10,209 nt of DNA from Anaerolineae bacterium (GTDB taxonomy: Bacteria; Chloroflexota; Anaerolineae; JAADDB01). A program made the translations under genes and the position numbers. Location: NCBI GenBank assembly GCA_015486895.1, contig WFQT01000421.1, positions 1-10,209 on the forward strand, in the 5' to 3' direction. Every line of letters starts with the position of its first letter. Positions within the stretch are counted from its first letter, which is position 1. The notes beneath the pieces are model-generated. The model was given only the letters and a program-made list of their open reading frames with translations. It did not search any database and was not told the origin of the DNA. Below, piece after piece: positions 1 to 6,281 of the stretch.

Positions 1-85
1 CATCTCCTCAAGACCCACTCCGCCACAGTAAGAGCGCACGATCGCGCGCCCCTACGATTAGACAAAACACGAAAATAGGAATTAT

Positions 86-201
86 GGAGGTGCGAGCTAA
101 CGCCCGCGCCTGTCCCGCAAAAACCTAACCTGGACAAACCAGAACCAAAAAAACTCAACGCCAAGTCGCAAAGAGTTTCTATGTTCTCTCTTCGCACCTC
201 C
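86..201. repeat. Inverted repeat closing a possible multi-hairpin RNA
   Basis: GGAGGTGCGA at 86-95 is an exact reverse complement of TCGCACCTCC at 192-201. The 96 bases between contain a 6-bp hairpin (AAACTC/GAGTTT, 151-178) and a short CTGG/CCAG hairpin. A pyrimidine stretch with TTTT follows at about 202-210. The arrangement could be a structured noncoding RNA on the + strand or a DNA-level repeat. I recognise no known RNA family, see no promoter immediately upstream, and treat it only as a candidate. Confidence 0.3.
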
Positions 202-328
202 TCTCCTTTTACATCGTTGCGTTTTCAAAGTCCATTTTTAACCAACCTTCGCTTACTTCGGTTCGAATTTAATTTCTTATACGTCGGCTAACTAATGGTA
301 GATTCATGTTTTTCTTTGCGTCTTAGCG
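159..328. repeat. Imperfect inverted pair of CGCAAAG-type repeats
   Basis: The sequence at 159-174 and the reverse complement of 313-328 (CGCTAAGACGCAAAGA) agree at 14 of 16 positions. A further related unit, the reverse complement of 334-347, begins AACGCAAAG. The units look like copies of a short dispersed intergenic repeat in both orientations. Copy number elsewhere in the genome cannot be seen from this window. Confidence 0.45.
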
Positions 329-377
329 CTCCTGGCGGCTTTGCGTTAAATTTTTGCTCAGTGTAGTGGAAAAACTC

Positions 378-406
378 TTGACAATGTCTGCTTTTTGGTG
401 TATAAT
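378..406 (+). promoter_or_regulatory. Consensus sigma-A/sigma70 promoter of the SDR-transglutaminase operon
   Basis: TTGACA at 378-383 and TATAAT at 401-406 are both perfect consensus hexamers separated by the optimal 17 bases. Transcription should start near 413 and leave an untranslated leader of about 120 bases before the TTG start at 532. No second promoter is visible inside the operon. A fully consensus promoter implies high basal strength unless something represses it; see the inverted repeat just downstream. Confidence 0.9.
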
Positions 407-414
407 ATGGACAG

Positions 415-427
415 ACCAGCAGATGGT
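415..427. promoter_or_regulatory. Possible operator: ACCA-N5-TGGT inverted repeat at the transcription start
   Basis: ACCAGCAGATGGT is a 4-bp inverted repeat with a 5-base spacer, lying only a few bases downstream of the predicted start site. That position is typical for a repressor site. The arms are short, so chance occurrence is possible, and no regulator for it can be assigned. Confidence 0.3.
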
Positions 428-531
428 ATGTTGTATTTTTAACTATTCTGGAGATATGGGTTTCGTCCACATGGAGAGTACTTGTTAACCAGCGGCAGTG
501 AGTATGCACAAGAGCAAAGGAGATAAGCACA

Positions 532-1314
532 TTGGGGGCACAGATGGACTTGAAAGACAGGGTTTCCCTTGTTACAGGCGGGGCAGGTGGGATTGGAGCA
601 AGCATTTGCGAGAAACTCGCAGCGTTAGGTTCATTCGTTTATGTTTGTGACATCAAGGGAGCGACGCAAGTGGCGGAGCGTATAAATGCGAGATACCAGA
701 AGCCAAGAGCTGCGCCCGCGAAGTGTGATATATCAAGCAAAAAAGATGTTGAGGCCATGTATGGTCGCATCTCAGAACAAAGGGGTGGGGTAGATATACT
801 CATTAACAATGCGGCGGTATATGGCCCTTTGGAATCCCATCACTTTCCTGAAATTTCGTACGAGGATTTTGTAAAAACAATTCAAGTAGATCTTTCTGGC
901 GCTATGTATTGTACGCTCCTGGCACTTCCTAATATGAAACAGAAAGGTTGGGGTAGAATCGTCTTCACCGCCGCTCCGATGTCTTCTTCAGGAATTCCAT
1001 CACCGTATCTTGCCGGAAAAGCTGGTTTTATAGGCCTCACAAAGTATCTCTCAATGAAATACAGTCAAAACGGTATATTGACATTTGCCCTGGCACTGAG
1101 GCATGTAGATACGCCGATGATAAGAAGGGTGATAGAAAGCAGAGGAGGAGATGTCAAAGAAGGCATTAAAGCGCTGCACAAGAAATCTTTGACTGGTAGA
1201 ATGATCACCCCGGAGGAAGTAGCGGACATATATACGTACTTCATCCTAACTGCTTCCCCCCGTGTTAGTGGGACAATCATCCTTGCAGATGGTGGAATTA
1301 CATATTTGCGATGA
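532..1314 (+). CDS. SDR-family oxidoreductase with altered catalytic residues
   Basis: A 260-residue classical short-chain dehydrogenase/reductase, expected to be a cytosolic NAD(P)-dependent alcohol/ketone oxidoreductase. The cofactor motif TGGAGGIG is at residues 15-22, the NNA motif at 92-94 and the YLAGK active-site pair (Tyr159, Lys163) is intact. Two other catalytic positions deviate: the Asn of the usual VN-L-x-G motif reads Asp120 (VDLSG), and the residue 13 before the Tyr is Thr146, not Ser. The conserved APG loop after strand 6 reads ALRH (187-190). The C-terminal DGG is present (253-255). The TTG at 532 is chosen because AAAGGAGA (516-523) sits 8 bases before it; the in-frame ATG at 544 is too far away. 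First gene of a three-gene operon behind a consensus promoter. Ten of its 14 arginines use AGA or AGG. Substrate unknown. Confidence 0.85.
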   Translation: MGAQMDLKDRVSLVTGGAGGIGASICEKLAALGSFVYVCDIKGATQVAERINARYQKPRAAPAKCDISSKKDVEAMYGRISEQRGGVDILINNAAVYGPLESHHFPEISYEDFVKTIQVDLSGAMYCTLLALPNMKQKGWGRIVFTAAPMSSSGIPSPYLAGKAGFIGLTKYLSMKYSQNGILTFALALRHVDTPMIRRVIESRGGDVKEGIKALHKKSLTGRMITPEEVADIYTYFILTASPRVSGTIILADGGITYLR

Positions 1315-1330
1315 GAGGAGGGAAGACACA

Positions 1331-2038
1331 GTGAGGGAACTAACGGGGGATTATGAAGGCAAGAATTGTGTAGTGTTTGGGGCGAATAGCGTTATTGGCG
1401 CAGAGGTAAGCAAATTTCTTGCCTTGAATGGCGTTAATCTTGGCCTGGTAGACCTTTATTCTTATAGGGAGGATACTCTTGCAGAGGATATGGGAAGCTC
1501 CGGGGCTAAGGTCATTTATAAAACAGTCTTATCTTCCAGCGAAGATAGCTTTAAGAAAGCTGCGGCTGAGATAAGTGGTGATTTGGGTGGTATAGATTAT
1601 TTGATTTGCGCATACTATTTTGAAGAAGAGAGGGAGAGGATAAACGAGGACAGTATTGGCATAGATACCTGGGATAGGTGGCTCAACCGGTGGGTGTTGA
1701 ATTACTTTCTTGCTATGAAGGCAGTCATTCCACACATGGCCCAGAGGGGGGCCGGGAGGGTGATCTTTGTGAATACGACTACCGGGTATACCGGAGAGGG
1801 CGAAGGTGAAGGGGAACTCACTGGGAATGGGTCTATTTACGAGTGTGCTTCCTCGAGTGCTATAACGGGAATGATGACCTCGATAGCAAGGGACGTTATC
1901 CCTAAGGGGATTTCAGTCAATGGAATATCCCTTGACCCCGGTTATAGGGATGATATGGAAAGAATAACTTGGGCGATCAGGTTGTGGCTTTCGGGAATGT
2001 GTGAATATGCTTGTGCACAGATTCTTAGACTATATTAG
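1331..2038 (+). CDS. Degenerate SDR-like protein, probably catalytically inactive
   Basis: A 235-residue Rossmann-fold protein recognisable as an SDR but lacking most catalytic signatures. The glycine motif reads FGANSVIG (16-23), so its Thr and second Gly are lost. The NNAG motif is absent (ICAYYF, 92-97). The Tyr survives in YECAS (170-174), but the Lys four residues later is Ser174. The helix-4 Asn position is Trp121. A GEGEGEGE run (155-162) lengthens the loop before the Tyr. The segment after the PG (203-204) is short, yet the end (WAIRLWLSG...QILRLY) still aligns with the usual FLASD...GQ-L strand. The GTG at 1331 has AGGAGG at 1316-1321, 9 bases upstream; an upstream in-frame GTG at 1262 would overlap the previous gene. 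It follows the first SDR by 16 bases, suggesting a heteromeric pair such as BbsC/BbsD of anaerobic toluene degradation, where one SDR subunit is inactive. That role is inference. Confidence 0.75.
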   Translation: MRELTGDYEGKNCVVFGANSVIGAEVSKFLALNGVNLGLVDLYSYREDTLAEDMGSSGAKVIYKTVLSSSEDSFKKAAAEISGDLGGIDYLICAYYFEEERERINEDSIGIDTWDRWLNRWVLNYFLAMKAVIPHMAQRGAGRVIFVNTTTGYTGEGEGEGELTGNGSIYECASSSAITGMMTSIARDVIPKGISVNGISLDPGYRDDMERITWAIRLWLSGMCEYACAQILRLY

Positions 2039-2049
2039 GAGGTACTCCG

Positions 2050-2682
2050 GTGGATGATGCTTTGAAGCGCAGGATCTTGACAGAATGGGGGATCGATGGT
2101 TTGAGCTTCGATCAGCAGGTAGTTAGGATTTTCGAAAAGGTAAGAGACGTACCATTTGGGCAGATTGGCTCTAGAGATCCAAAAGATGTTTATGAACAGA
2201 ACAAAGGGACATGCTCGGGGAAAAACTTCTTGTTAAGGGAATTATACAAAGGGATTGGGGTGCGGACGAAGGACATGATATGTTTGCAGCGCTGGAAGGA
2301 TTTAACGTGGTTTCCAGACGACACCTACGGGGTTATCAATTTTCCTGATGAGTTGGTACGCATATTAGAAACAATTGATGTTGTAGATTTTCATAATTAC
2401 GTAAAAATATTTGTAGGTGGCAAGTGGATCACGCTTGATGCTACTATTGACCTCCCGCTTAGAGAACTGGGATTCTATACCACAGAGCATTGGGATGGGA
2501 GATCTGATATGCCGCTGTGTTTTGTTGGTACGCACAAGATATGGGATTGTGGGGATGACGGCTTGGAAAAGAAAGCGCAATTGATCGAGATGCTCCCACA
2601 GGAAATCCGGGAAGCAAGGCACCTGTTCCTTATAAAACTAACAGGGTGGGTTAATAGCTTTAGGGAGGGAAGGATGGGGTGA
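2050..2682 (+). CDS. Transglutaminase-like (papain-fold) protein
   Basis: A 210-residue protein with a transglutaminase-like core. The nucleophile motif is NKGTCSGKNFLLRELYKGIG with Cys55 at the head of a helix. The second motif, DFHNYVKIF...WITLDATID, supplies His115 and Asp130. This Cys-His-Asp order and spacing match bacterial transglutaminase-like enzymes, which act as proteases, amidases or, more rarely, amide-forming enzymes. No signal peptide or membrane segment is visible, so it is likely cytosolic. The GTG at 2050 is preceded by AGGAGG (2037-2042), which overlaps the stop of the upstream gene, so translation is probably coupled. Ten of about 15 arginines use AGA or AGG, as in the first SDR, supporting shared origin. 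The pairing with two SDRs is unusual and the substrate is unknown. Confidence 0.75.
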   Translation: MDDALKRRILTEWGIDGLSFDQQVVRIFEKVRDVPFGQIGSRDPKDVYEQNKGTCSGKNFLLRELYKGIGVRTKDMICLQRWKDLTWFPDDTYGVINFPDELVRILETIDVVDFHNYVKIFVGGKWITLDATIDLPLRELGFYTTEHWDGRSDMPLCFVGTHKIWDCGDDGLEKKAQLIEMLPQEIREARHLFLIKLTGWVNSFREGRMG

Positions 2683-2703
2683 TCATCCTTTCCTCCTTTC
2701 TTT
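2664..2703 (+). terminator. Rho-independent terminator overlapping the stop codon
   Basis: The arm at 2664-2676 (GGAGGGAAGGATG) pairs with 2684-2696 over 13 positions, with one G-U pair and a 7-base loop that contains the TGA stop. It is followed by TTTCTTT (2697-2703). It should end the SDR-SDR-transglutaminase transcript. The 3' arm can also pair with downstream sequence (see the orphan Shine-Dalgarno entry). Confidence 0.75.
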
Positions 2704-2749
2704 CCTTGGGAAGTTCGGAAGGAGGTGGATGCCATATGACATGAATTAG
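2684..2749 (+). promoter_or_regulatory. Alternative hairpin that would bury an orphan Shine-Dalgarno
   Basis: The terminator's 3' arm (CATCC...CCTCCTT, 2684-2698) is also complementary to GGAAGGAGG...GGATG at 2717-2731, so the two structures exclude each other. The downstream arm contains a near-ideal AAGGAGGT (2719-2726) followed by ATGs at 2729, 2736 and 2741 that open only 2- to 6-codon frames. It is either a translated micro-ORF, the relic of a lost gene, or chance purine/pyrimidine complementarity. Confidence 0.35.
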
Positions 2750-3023
2750 TCATTAAAGTAGTAGTGTGTTGGTTTTGCACAGAGTTGGCAATTGGCGGAA
2801 GTTGACAACACAAAAGGGGGCATCATGAGTCTACGGCGCACCACAGCGGATGAATCATGAGGGGTAACACATAGTACGGATTACACGTTGCGTGCGGTGC
2901 GCCCGGCATCAATGGCTGAAAGCTTATAGCCAATCCGTGTTTTTCTGCGTTATCCGTGAGCGATAATGCTGCGGCTTGGCACTGAATTACAGCGTTGAAT
3001 TCTATTTACATTGGAGGTAAAAA
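2704..3023. other. Intergenic region with inverted repeats, no gene seen
   Basis: No supported gene. GGCGCACC (2835-2842) is a perfect 8-bp inverted match to GGTGCGCC (2896-2903). TGGCT and AGCCA flank an AAGCTT-centred loop near 2913-2932. ACGGATT near 2877-2883 is inverted as AATCCGT near 2933-2939, and a second ATCCGTG copy follows near 2952-2958. The ATCCGTG units look like a dispersed intergenic repeat. TTGGCA (2976-2981) is a possible -35 box for the transporter, but only a weak -10 (TCTATT, 3001-3006) follows at 19 bases, so no promoter is called. Confidence 0.4.
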
Positions 3024-4265
3024 ATGGAAGAGCGAAGTTCGTCCGGATATGCGTGGTGGGTTGCGATTATTAGCACGATTGGGTCGCTTACTGTTTTTTC
3101 TACCATGACTTCGTATTCGATGGCATCGCCCCAGCTCGCTAAAGCATTGGGTTCTACAGCGAGCGCAGTCATGTTTGGGGAGACCGTCCGCATGATCTTC
3201 TGGGTAGTGGGGCTCATCGTGGGCGGAGCGGTCATAGGTAAAATAGGTGTTAAGAAAACTGTTCTCCTGGCGATGGCTTGTTTGCTTGTTCCTCAGTTCC
3301 TGTTTCCATACATCGGGGATTATACATTGTTGTTAGTGCTTAAGGCTATCCAAGGATTCGCTTCTATGGCTTGGCCGGCATTCGTCGTAGCAACTATGGG
3401 TTGGGTGCGGGGAAAGCAGATAGGGCTCGCTTCCGGAATATTCCTTGGGGGTAGCTTGGCTGGCGGTGGAATTGGTGGCGTCATTGTCGGCTATGTCATA
3501 CCGGCAATGGGTTGGCAGGCATCTTTCTGGGTGCTGGGGCTGATCTCACTTGTAGTAACTGGCATTTGGTATGTAACTGTAAAAATTGCTCCTGCACAAG
3601 TCCCAGAAGGGCCAGCTGTTACTAAGGAAGAGCCCGCGACAGGTCCTTCGCCGTTCTCCAAGATGCTACGAATGCCTGAAACATGGTTGCTTTCTCTGAT
3701 TATGCTGGGAAGCACCTGGATGCTGTTTGGCCTGCTATCTACCCTTCCGCTCTATGGAGCTCGCTTAGGGTATGATGTAACAAAGGTCGGCAACCTCATG
3801 ACTGCGGTATCCATTGGATACATTATTGCTGCCCTGATTGGAGGGTCGATATCGGATGTGTTTGCTACAAAGATGAAGAACCAGCTCAAAGGAAGGTCTA
3901 TGACAATGGCGGTCGGATATATAATTGCTATTGTCGGCGCGATTCTTCTGCCGTTCCTCGCTCCAGTGAGTTTCGGTGCGTTTTACCTTGTGGCCCTTCT
4001 CTCTGCGTTTGGTAACTCCTGGCCGCAAGCAGCTTTTTGGGCTGTGCCTTCAGTAGCATATACTCCTGACGTGGAAGCTGCAGGAACTGGATTCGTTGGA
4101 GGTATTGGAAACATATCTGATCCAATCTCCCCGTTAGTTATTGGCACTATCTTAGGTGGAGCGGGATTGTGGAACATGGGCTGGTGGACGTGTGCGATTG
4201 CAAGCGCGGTCGCATTGCTTGCCTCACTTGCCCTCGCAGCTCGAGGTAAGCCAGATGCATCTTGA
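3024..4265 (+). CDS. MFS family transporter, 12 transmembrane helices
   Basis: A 413-residue inner-membrane protein with about 12 hydrophobic helices in two halves, split by a polar, Pro/Glu-rich cytosolic loop at about residues 188-218. The loop after helix 2 has the MFS motif-A-like GGAVIGKIGVKK (67-78), although the usual Asp is replaced. A second-half counterpart is GGSISDVFATK (273-283). Near helix 11, AGTGFVGGIGNISDPISP (353-370) matches the Gly-rich segment of organic-anion and sugar-acid type MFS carriers. The start has TGGAGGT (3012-3018) 5 bases ahead. The FGGY kinase 321 bases downstream on the same strand suggests the cargo is a sugar, polyol or sugar acid that the kinase phosphorylates. 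Transport direction and substrate are inferred from context only. Confidence 0.85.
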   Translation: MEERSSSGYAWWVAIISTIGSLTVFSTMTSYSMASPQLAKALGSTASAVMFGETVRMIFWVVGLIVGGAVIGKIGVKKTVLLAMACLLVPQFLFPYIGDYTLLLVLKAIQGFASMAWPAFVVATMGWVRGKQIGLASGIFLGGSLAGGGIGGVIVGYVIPAMGWQASFWVLGLISLVVTGIWYVTVKIAPAQVPEGPAVTKEEPATGPSPFSKMLRMPETWLLSLIMLGSTWMLFGLLSTLPLYGARLGYDVTKVGNLMTAVSIGYIIAALIGGSISDVFATKMKNQLKGRSMTMAVGYIIAIVGAILLPFLAPVSFGAFYLVALLSAFGNSWPQAAFWAVPSVAYTPDVEAAGTGFVGGIGNISDPISPLVIGTILGGAGLWNMGWWTCAIASAVALLASLALAARGKPDAS

Positions 4266-4586
4266 TCCCAGGCAGTAAGGATACGGGGTAGGTGCCGTGT
4301 CCCTACGGGCATTACAGGGAACGAGTATGGTGGGAGTGAACCTCTCAGCCGGCCTGTGTGGTGTGGCTTAGCGTTTGGGCGGGCACGTAGGCCCGCCCAA
4401 ACAGAGCCGGGGATCTGCGTCTGTGCTCACGTCCCGCTGGGCTCGGAAGTGAAACGAGAAAAGTATCCATTCACGTAGGGAGTTACATATTCTTGCGGGC
4501 ACTACATGAGGATGAAAAGGGACTAAAATGTGGTGCCGTATAAGGTTGATAGAAAGTTTGCGGAGAGAAAGGAGGGTAAGTCTAAA
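4266..4586. other. Intergenic region between transporter and kinase
   Basis: No gene seen. It holds a perfect 12-bp hairpin at 4373-4402 and smaller overlapping inverted repeats near 4288-4320 (GTAGG/CCTAC and TCCCT/AGGGA). I recognise no riboswitch class. TAAAAT (4524-4529) could be a -10 box, but no -35 lies at the right distance. Whether the kinase has its own promoter or is read through from the transporter cannot be decided by eye. Confidence 0.4.
4373..4402. repeat. Perfect 12-bp GC-rich hairpin without a T tract
   Basis: GTTTGGGCGGGC (4373-4384) and GCCCGCCCAAAC (4391-4402) are exact reverse complements around a 6-base loop (ACGTAG). Neither strand has a T run after the stem, so it is not a standard intrinsic terminator. 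It may block RNA decay, attenuate read-through to the kinase, or bind a protein. Confidence 0.7.
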
Positions 4587-6158
4587 ATGGCTAAGTACAT
4601 TCTTGTCCATGATCTGGGAACCACTGGCAACAAGGCGGTTATCGTCAATGAGAATCTTGAGCTTCTAGCTAGCGGATACACTCCGTTCGAACAGTATTAT
4701 CCACGTACGAACTGGGTTGAGCAGCGTCCGGAAGAATGGTGGACAGCAGTCGTTGAGAGCACTAAAGAAGCACTTGAGACTAGTGGGATCGACCCTGCGG
4801 ATATCGCAGTAGTCAGTTTTAGTGCTCAGATGATGAGCCAGACCCCTGTGAGTAAAGAGGGTGAGTTGCTCGTAGACCGCACAGCCATCTGGGCGGATTG
4901 CCGGAGTAGTGAACAGGCTGATCGGATTCACGAGTACTTCGGGGGTCGAGATAATTACTATAAGATCCATGGAGTGGGATGGCAATCCGAGCTCCATGTG
5001 ATCAATAAATTGCGTTGGATAAAGGATAATATGCCGGATGTCTACAAGAGGACCTACAAATTCCTGCAAGCTAAGGAATTCATTGCCCAACGGCTAACAG
5101 GCAACTTTGCGACAGAGTGGGGCGATGCCTCGATGTGTGCGTATATGGACATCAAGAAACGTAAGCTTTCGGAGGAGATTTTCAAGGCTGCTGGCGTTGA
5201 CATGGACAAGATCCCTGATGTCCTTGAATCGCACGATATTATGGGCTATATCACGCCCGAAGCGGCTGAGATTACGGGGCTGAAAGCTGGAACGCCAGTC
5301 TGCTTGGGTTCTGGGGATGTAATTTGCTCCGATGTCGGGGCAGGGGTGGTCAAGCCTGGCATGGCTTATACATATATTGGATCTGCCAACTGGACCGGCG
5401 TGTTTCGAGAGTCACCTAGTACCGATCCAACGGTAAAGATGAATTGCAGTACTTGCCTCCCATGGCCTAATGCCTACCATTTGGTGCTGATTACAGCGGC
5501 TGGTGGCATTGCTCAGCAATGGGCCAAAGATAACTTTTATGGCCTTGAGGACTATGTGGCCAAGAAGCTTGGCGCCGAAATCTACGATGTAATGACCAAC
5601 GAAGCAGCTAAGATCCCTCCAGGATCAGATGGCATGATTTTCCTGCCTTATCTGCGGGGCGGTGGCGCACCACACTTCGATATTAATGCCCGTGGCGCTT
5701 ACCTGGGTGGAGTCTTGCCGCACAAACGGGGGCATTTCCTGCGGGCGCTTTATGAAGGTATCTGCTTCAATATCCGGTGGTTATATGAGTTGTTTGAGTC
5801 AGTTGATGTCCCGATTTTTAGCCTGGATGAGATTCGTGCCATCGGTGGTGGCGTACTGAACGATCTGTGGATGCAAATCTATGCTGATGTGAACAATTTA
5901 CCTTTTGCGCGGGTTTCGAACCCGCAACAGGCAACAGCCGTCGGTGCAGCCATCATGGGGGGCGTTGGTGTAGGTATTTGGAACAGTTACCAGGAAGCAG
6001 CCGAGCTTGTAGAGATATCCAAGCGTTTCTCACCGAACGCCGAGGCTACAGAGATGTATAACCAGCTCTATCCGGTCTACAAGAATGCGTACCCGGCCCT
6101 TAAGGAGACTTTTGACAAGATTTCTGAGTTCCAAGTCAAGTACATGCATGAAGAGTAA
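4587..6158 (+). CDS. FGGY-family carbohydrate kinase (xylulokinase-like)
   Basis: A 523-residue cytosolic kinase of the FGGY/actin-fold superfamily that transfers phosphate from ATP to a sugar or polyol. The phosphate-1 loop is HDLGTTGNKAVI (8-19). Substrate-side motifs follow the xylulokinase pattern: NWVEQRPEEWW (42-52), VSFSAQM (76-82) and IWADCR (101-106). GSGD puts the likely catalytic base at Asp244. The second FGGY signature spans about 369-394 (GAYLGGVLPHKRG...ALYEGICF), and the adenosine motif is IGGGVLNDLWMQI (419-431). Length is normal for the family. ATG at 4587 is chosen because AAAGGAGGG (4568-4576) precedes it; an in-frame GTG-like start at 4530 would place that site inside the gene. 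No isomerase, epimerase or aldolase lies beside it, so the sugar cannot be named. Confidence 0.87.
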   Translation: MAKYILVHDLGTTGNKAVIVNENLELLASGYTPFEQYYPRTNWVEQRPEEWWTAVVESTKEALETSGIDPADIAVVSFSAQMMSQTPVSKEGELLVDRTAIWADCRSSEQADRIHEYFGGRDNYYKIHGVGWQSELHVINKLRWIKDNMPDVYKRTYKFLQAKEFIAQRLTGNFATEWGDASMCAYMDIKKRKLSEEIFKAAGVDMDKIPDVLESHDIMGYITPEAAEITGLKAGTPVCLGSGDVICSDVGAGVVKPGMAYTYIGSANWTGVFRESPSTDPTVKMNCSTCLPWPNAYHLVLITAAGGIAQQWAKDNFYGLEDYVAKKLGAEIYDVMTNEAAKIPPGSDGMIFLPYLRGGGAPHFDINARGAYLGGVLPHKRGHFLRALYEGICFNIRWLYELFESVDVPIFSLDEIRAIGGGVLNDLWMQIYADVNNLPFARVSNPQQATAVGAAIMGGVGVGIWNSYQEAAELVEISKRFSPNAEATEMYNQLYPVYKNAYPALKETFDKISEFQVKYMHEE

Positions 6159-6205
6159 ACGAGGAAGCATATCGATTTAGGTTGAGCTATGTCATCAAAT
6201 TGACG

Positions 6206-6258
6206 CCACCACTGGCATGCTGGAGCTCTGTCCCGGCTGCCAGTGGTGGTAAGTTTTT
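6206..6258 (+). terminator. Rho-independent terminator after the kinase gene
   Basis: CCACCACTGGCA (6206-6217) and TGCCAGTGGTGG (6238-6249) are a perfect 12-bp stem. An inner 5-bp stem (GCTGG with CCGGC, one G-U) extends it, and TAAGTTTTT follows. It lies 47 bases after the kinase stop and 23 bases before the end of the convergent regulator gene, so it separates the two transcripts. Confidence 0.85.
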
Positions 6259-6281
6259 AGAGGGGTGAGAGGGAATCACAA

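Larger units (their letters stand above)
1..377. other. Gene-free leader region with nested inverted repeats
   Basis: I see no convincing coding region here. The only open frame in this stretch runs on the minus strand through the promoter into the first gene and has no ribosome binding site. What is visible is structure. A perfect 10-bp inverted repeat pairs GGAGGTGCGA (86-95) with TCGCACCTCC (192-201). Inside it, AAACTC (151-156) pairs with GAGTTT (173-178) and CTGG pairs with CCAG near 130-142. A second, partly overlapping pair has 14 of 16 positions matching: CGCCAAGTCGCAAAGA (159-174) against the reverse complement of 313-328. The second pair resembles dispersed CGCAAAG-type intergenic repeats found in many bacterial genomes; that family assignment is from memory. 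Confidence 0.5.

Noticed and set aside
1..9. Minus-strand GAGGAGATG, possible start of a divergent gene leaving the window
   Set aside because: The purine run is directly against the ATG with no spacing, and nothing of the gene is visible.
260..270. GGTTCGAAT-like string resembling a tRNA T-loop
   Set aside because: No acceptor stem, D-arm or anticodon arm can be built around it.
423..488. Possible leader peptide in the first operon's 5' untranslated region
   Set aside because: The ATG is about 10 bases from the predicted transcript start, no ribosome binding site fits, and no run of regulatory codons or attenuator follows.
288..605. Minus-strand open frame of 105 codons
   Set aside because: It overlaps the consensus promoter and the start of the first SDR, has no ribosome binding site, and its product has no family features.
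2802..2807. TTGACA as a -35 box upstream of the transporter
   Set aside because: No acceptable -10 sequence lies 16-18 bases downstream.
4665..5090. 141-codon minus-strand frame inside the kinase gene
   Set aside because: It is a shadow of a strongly supported FGGY kinase and has no start signal or family features.
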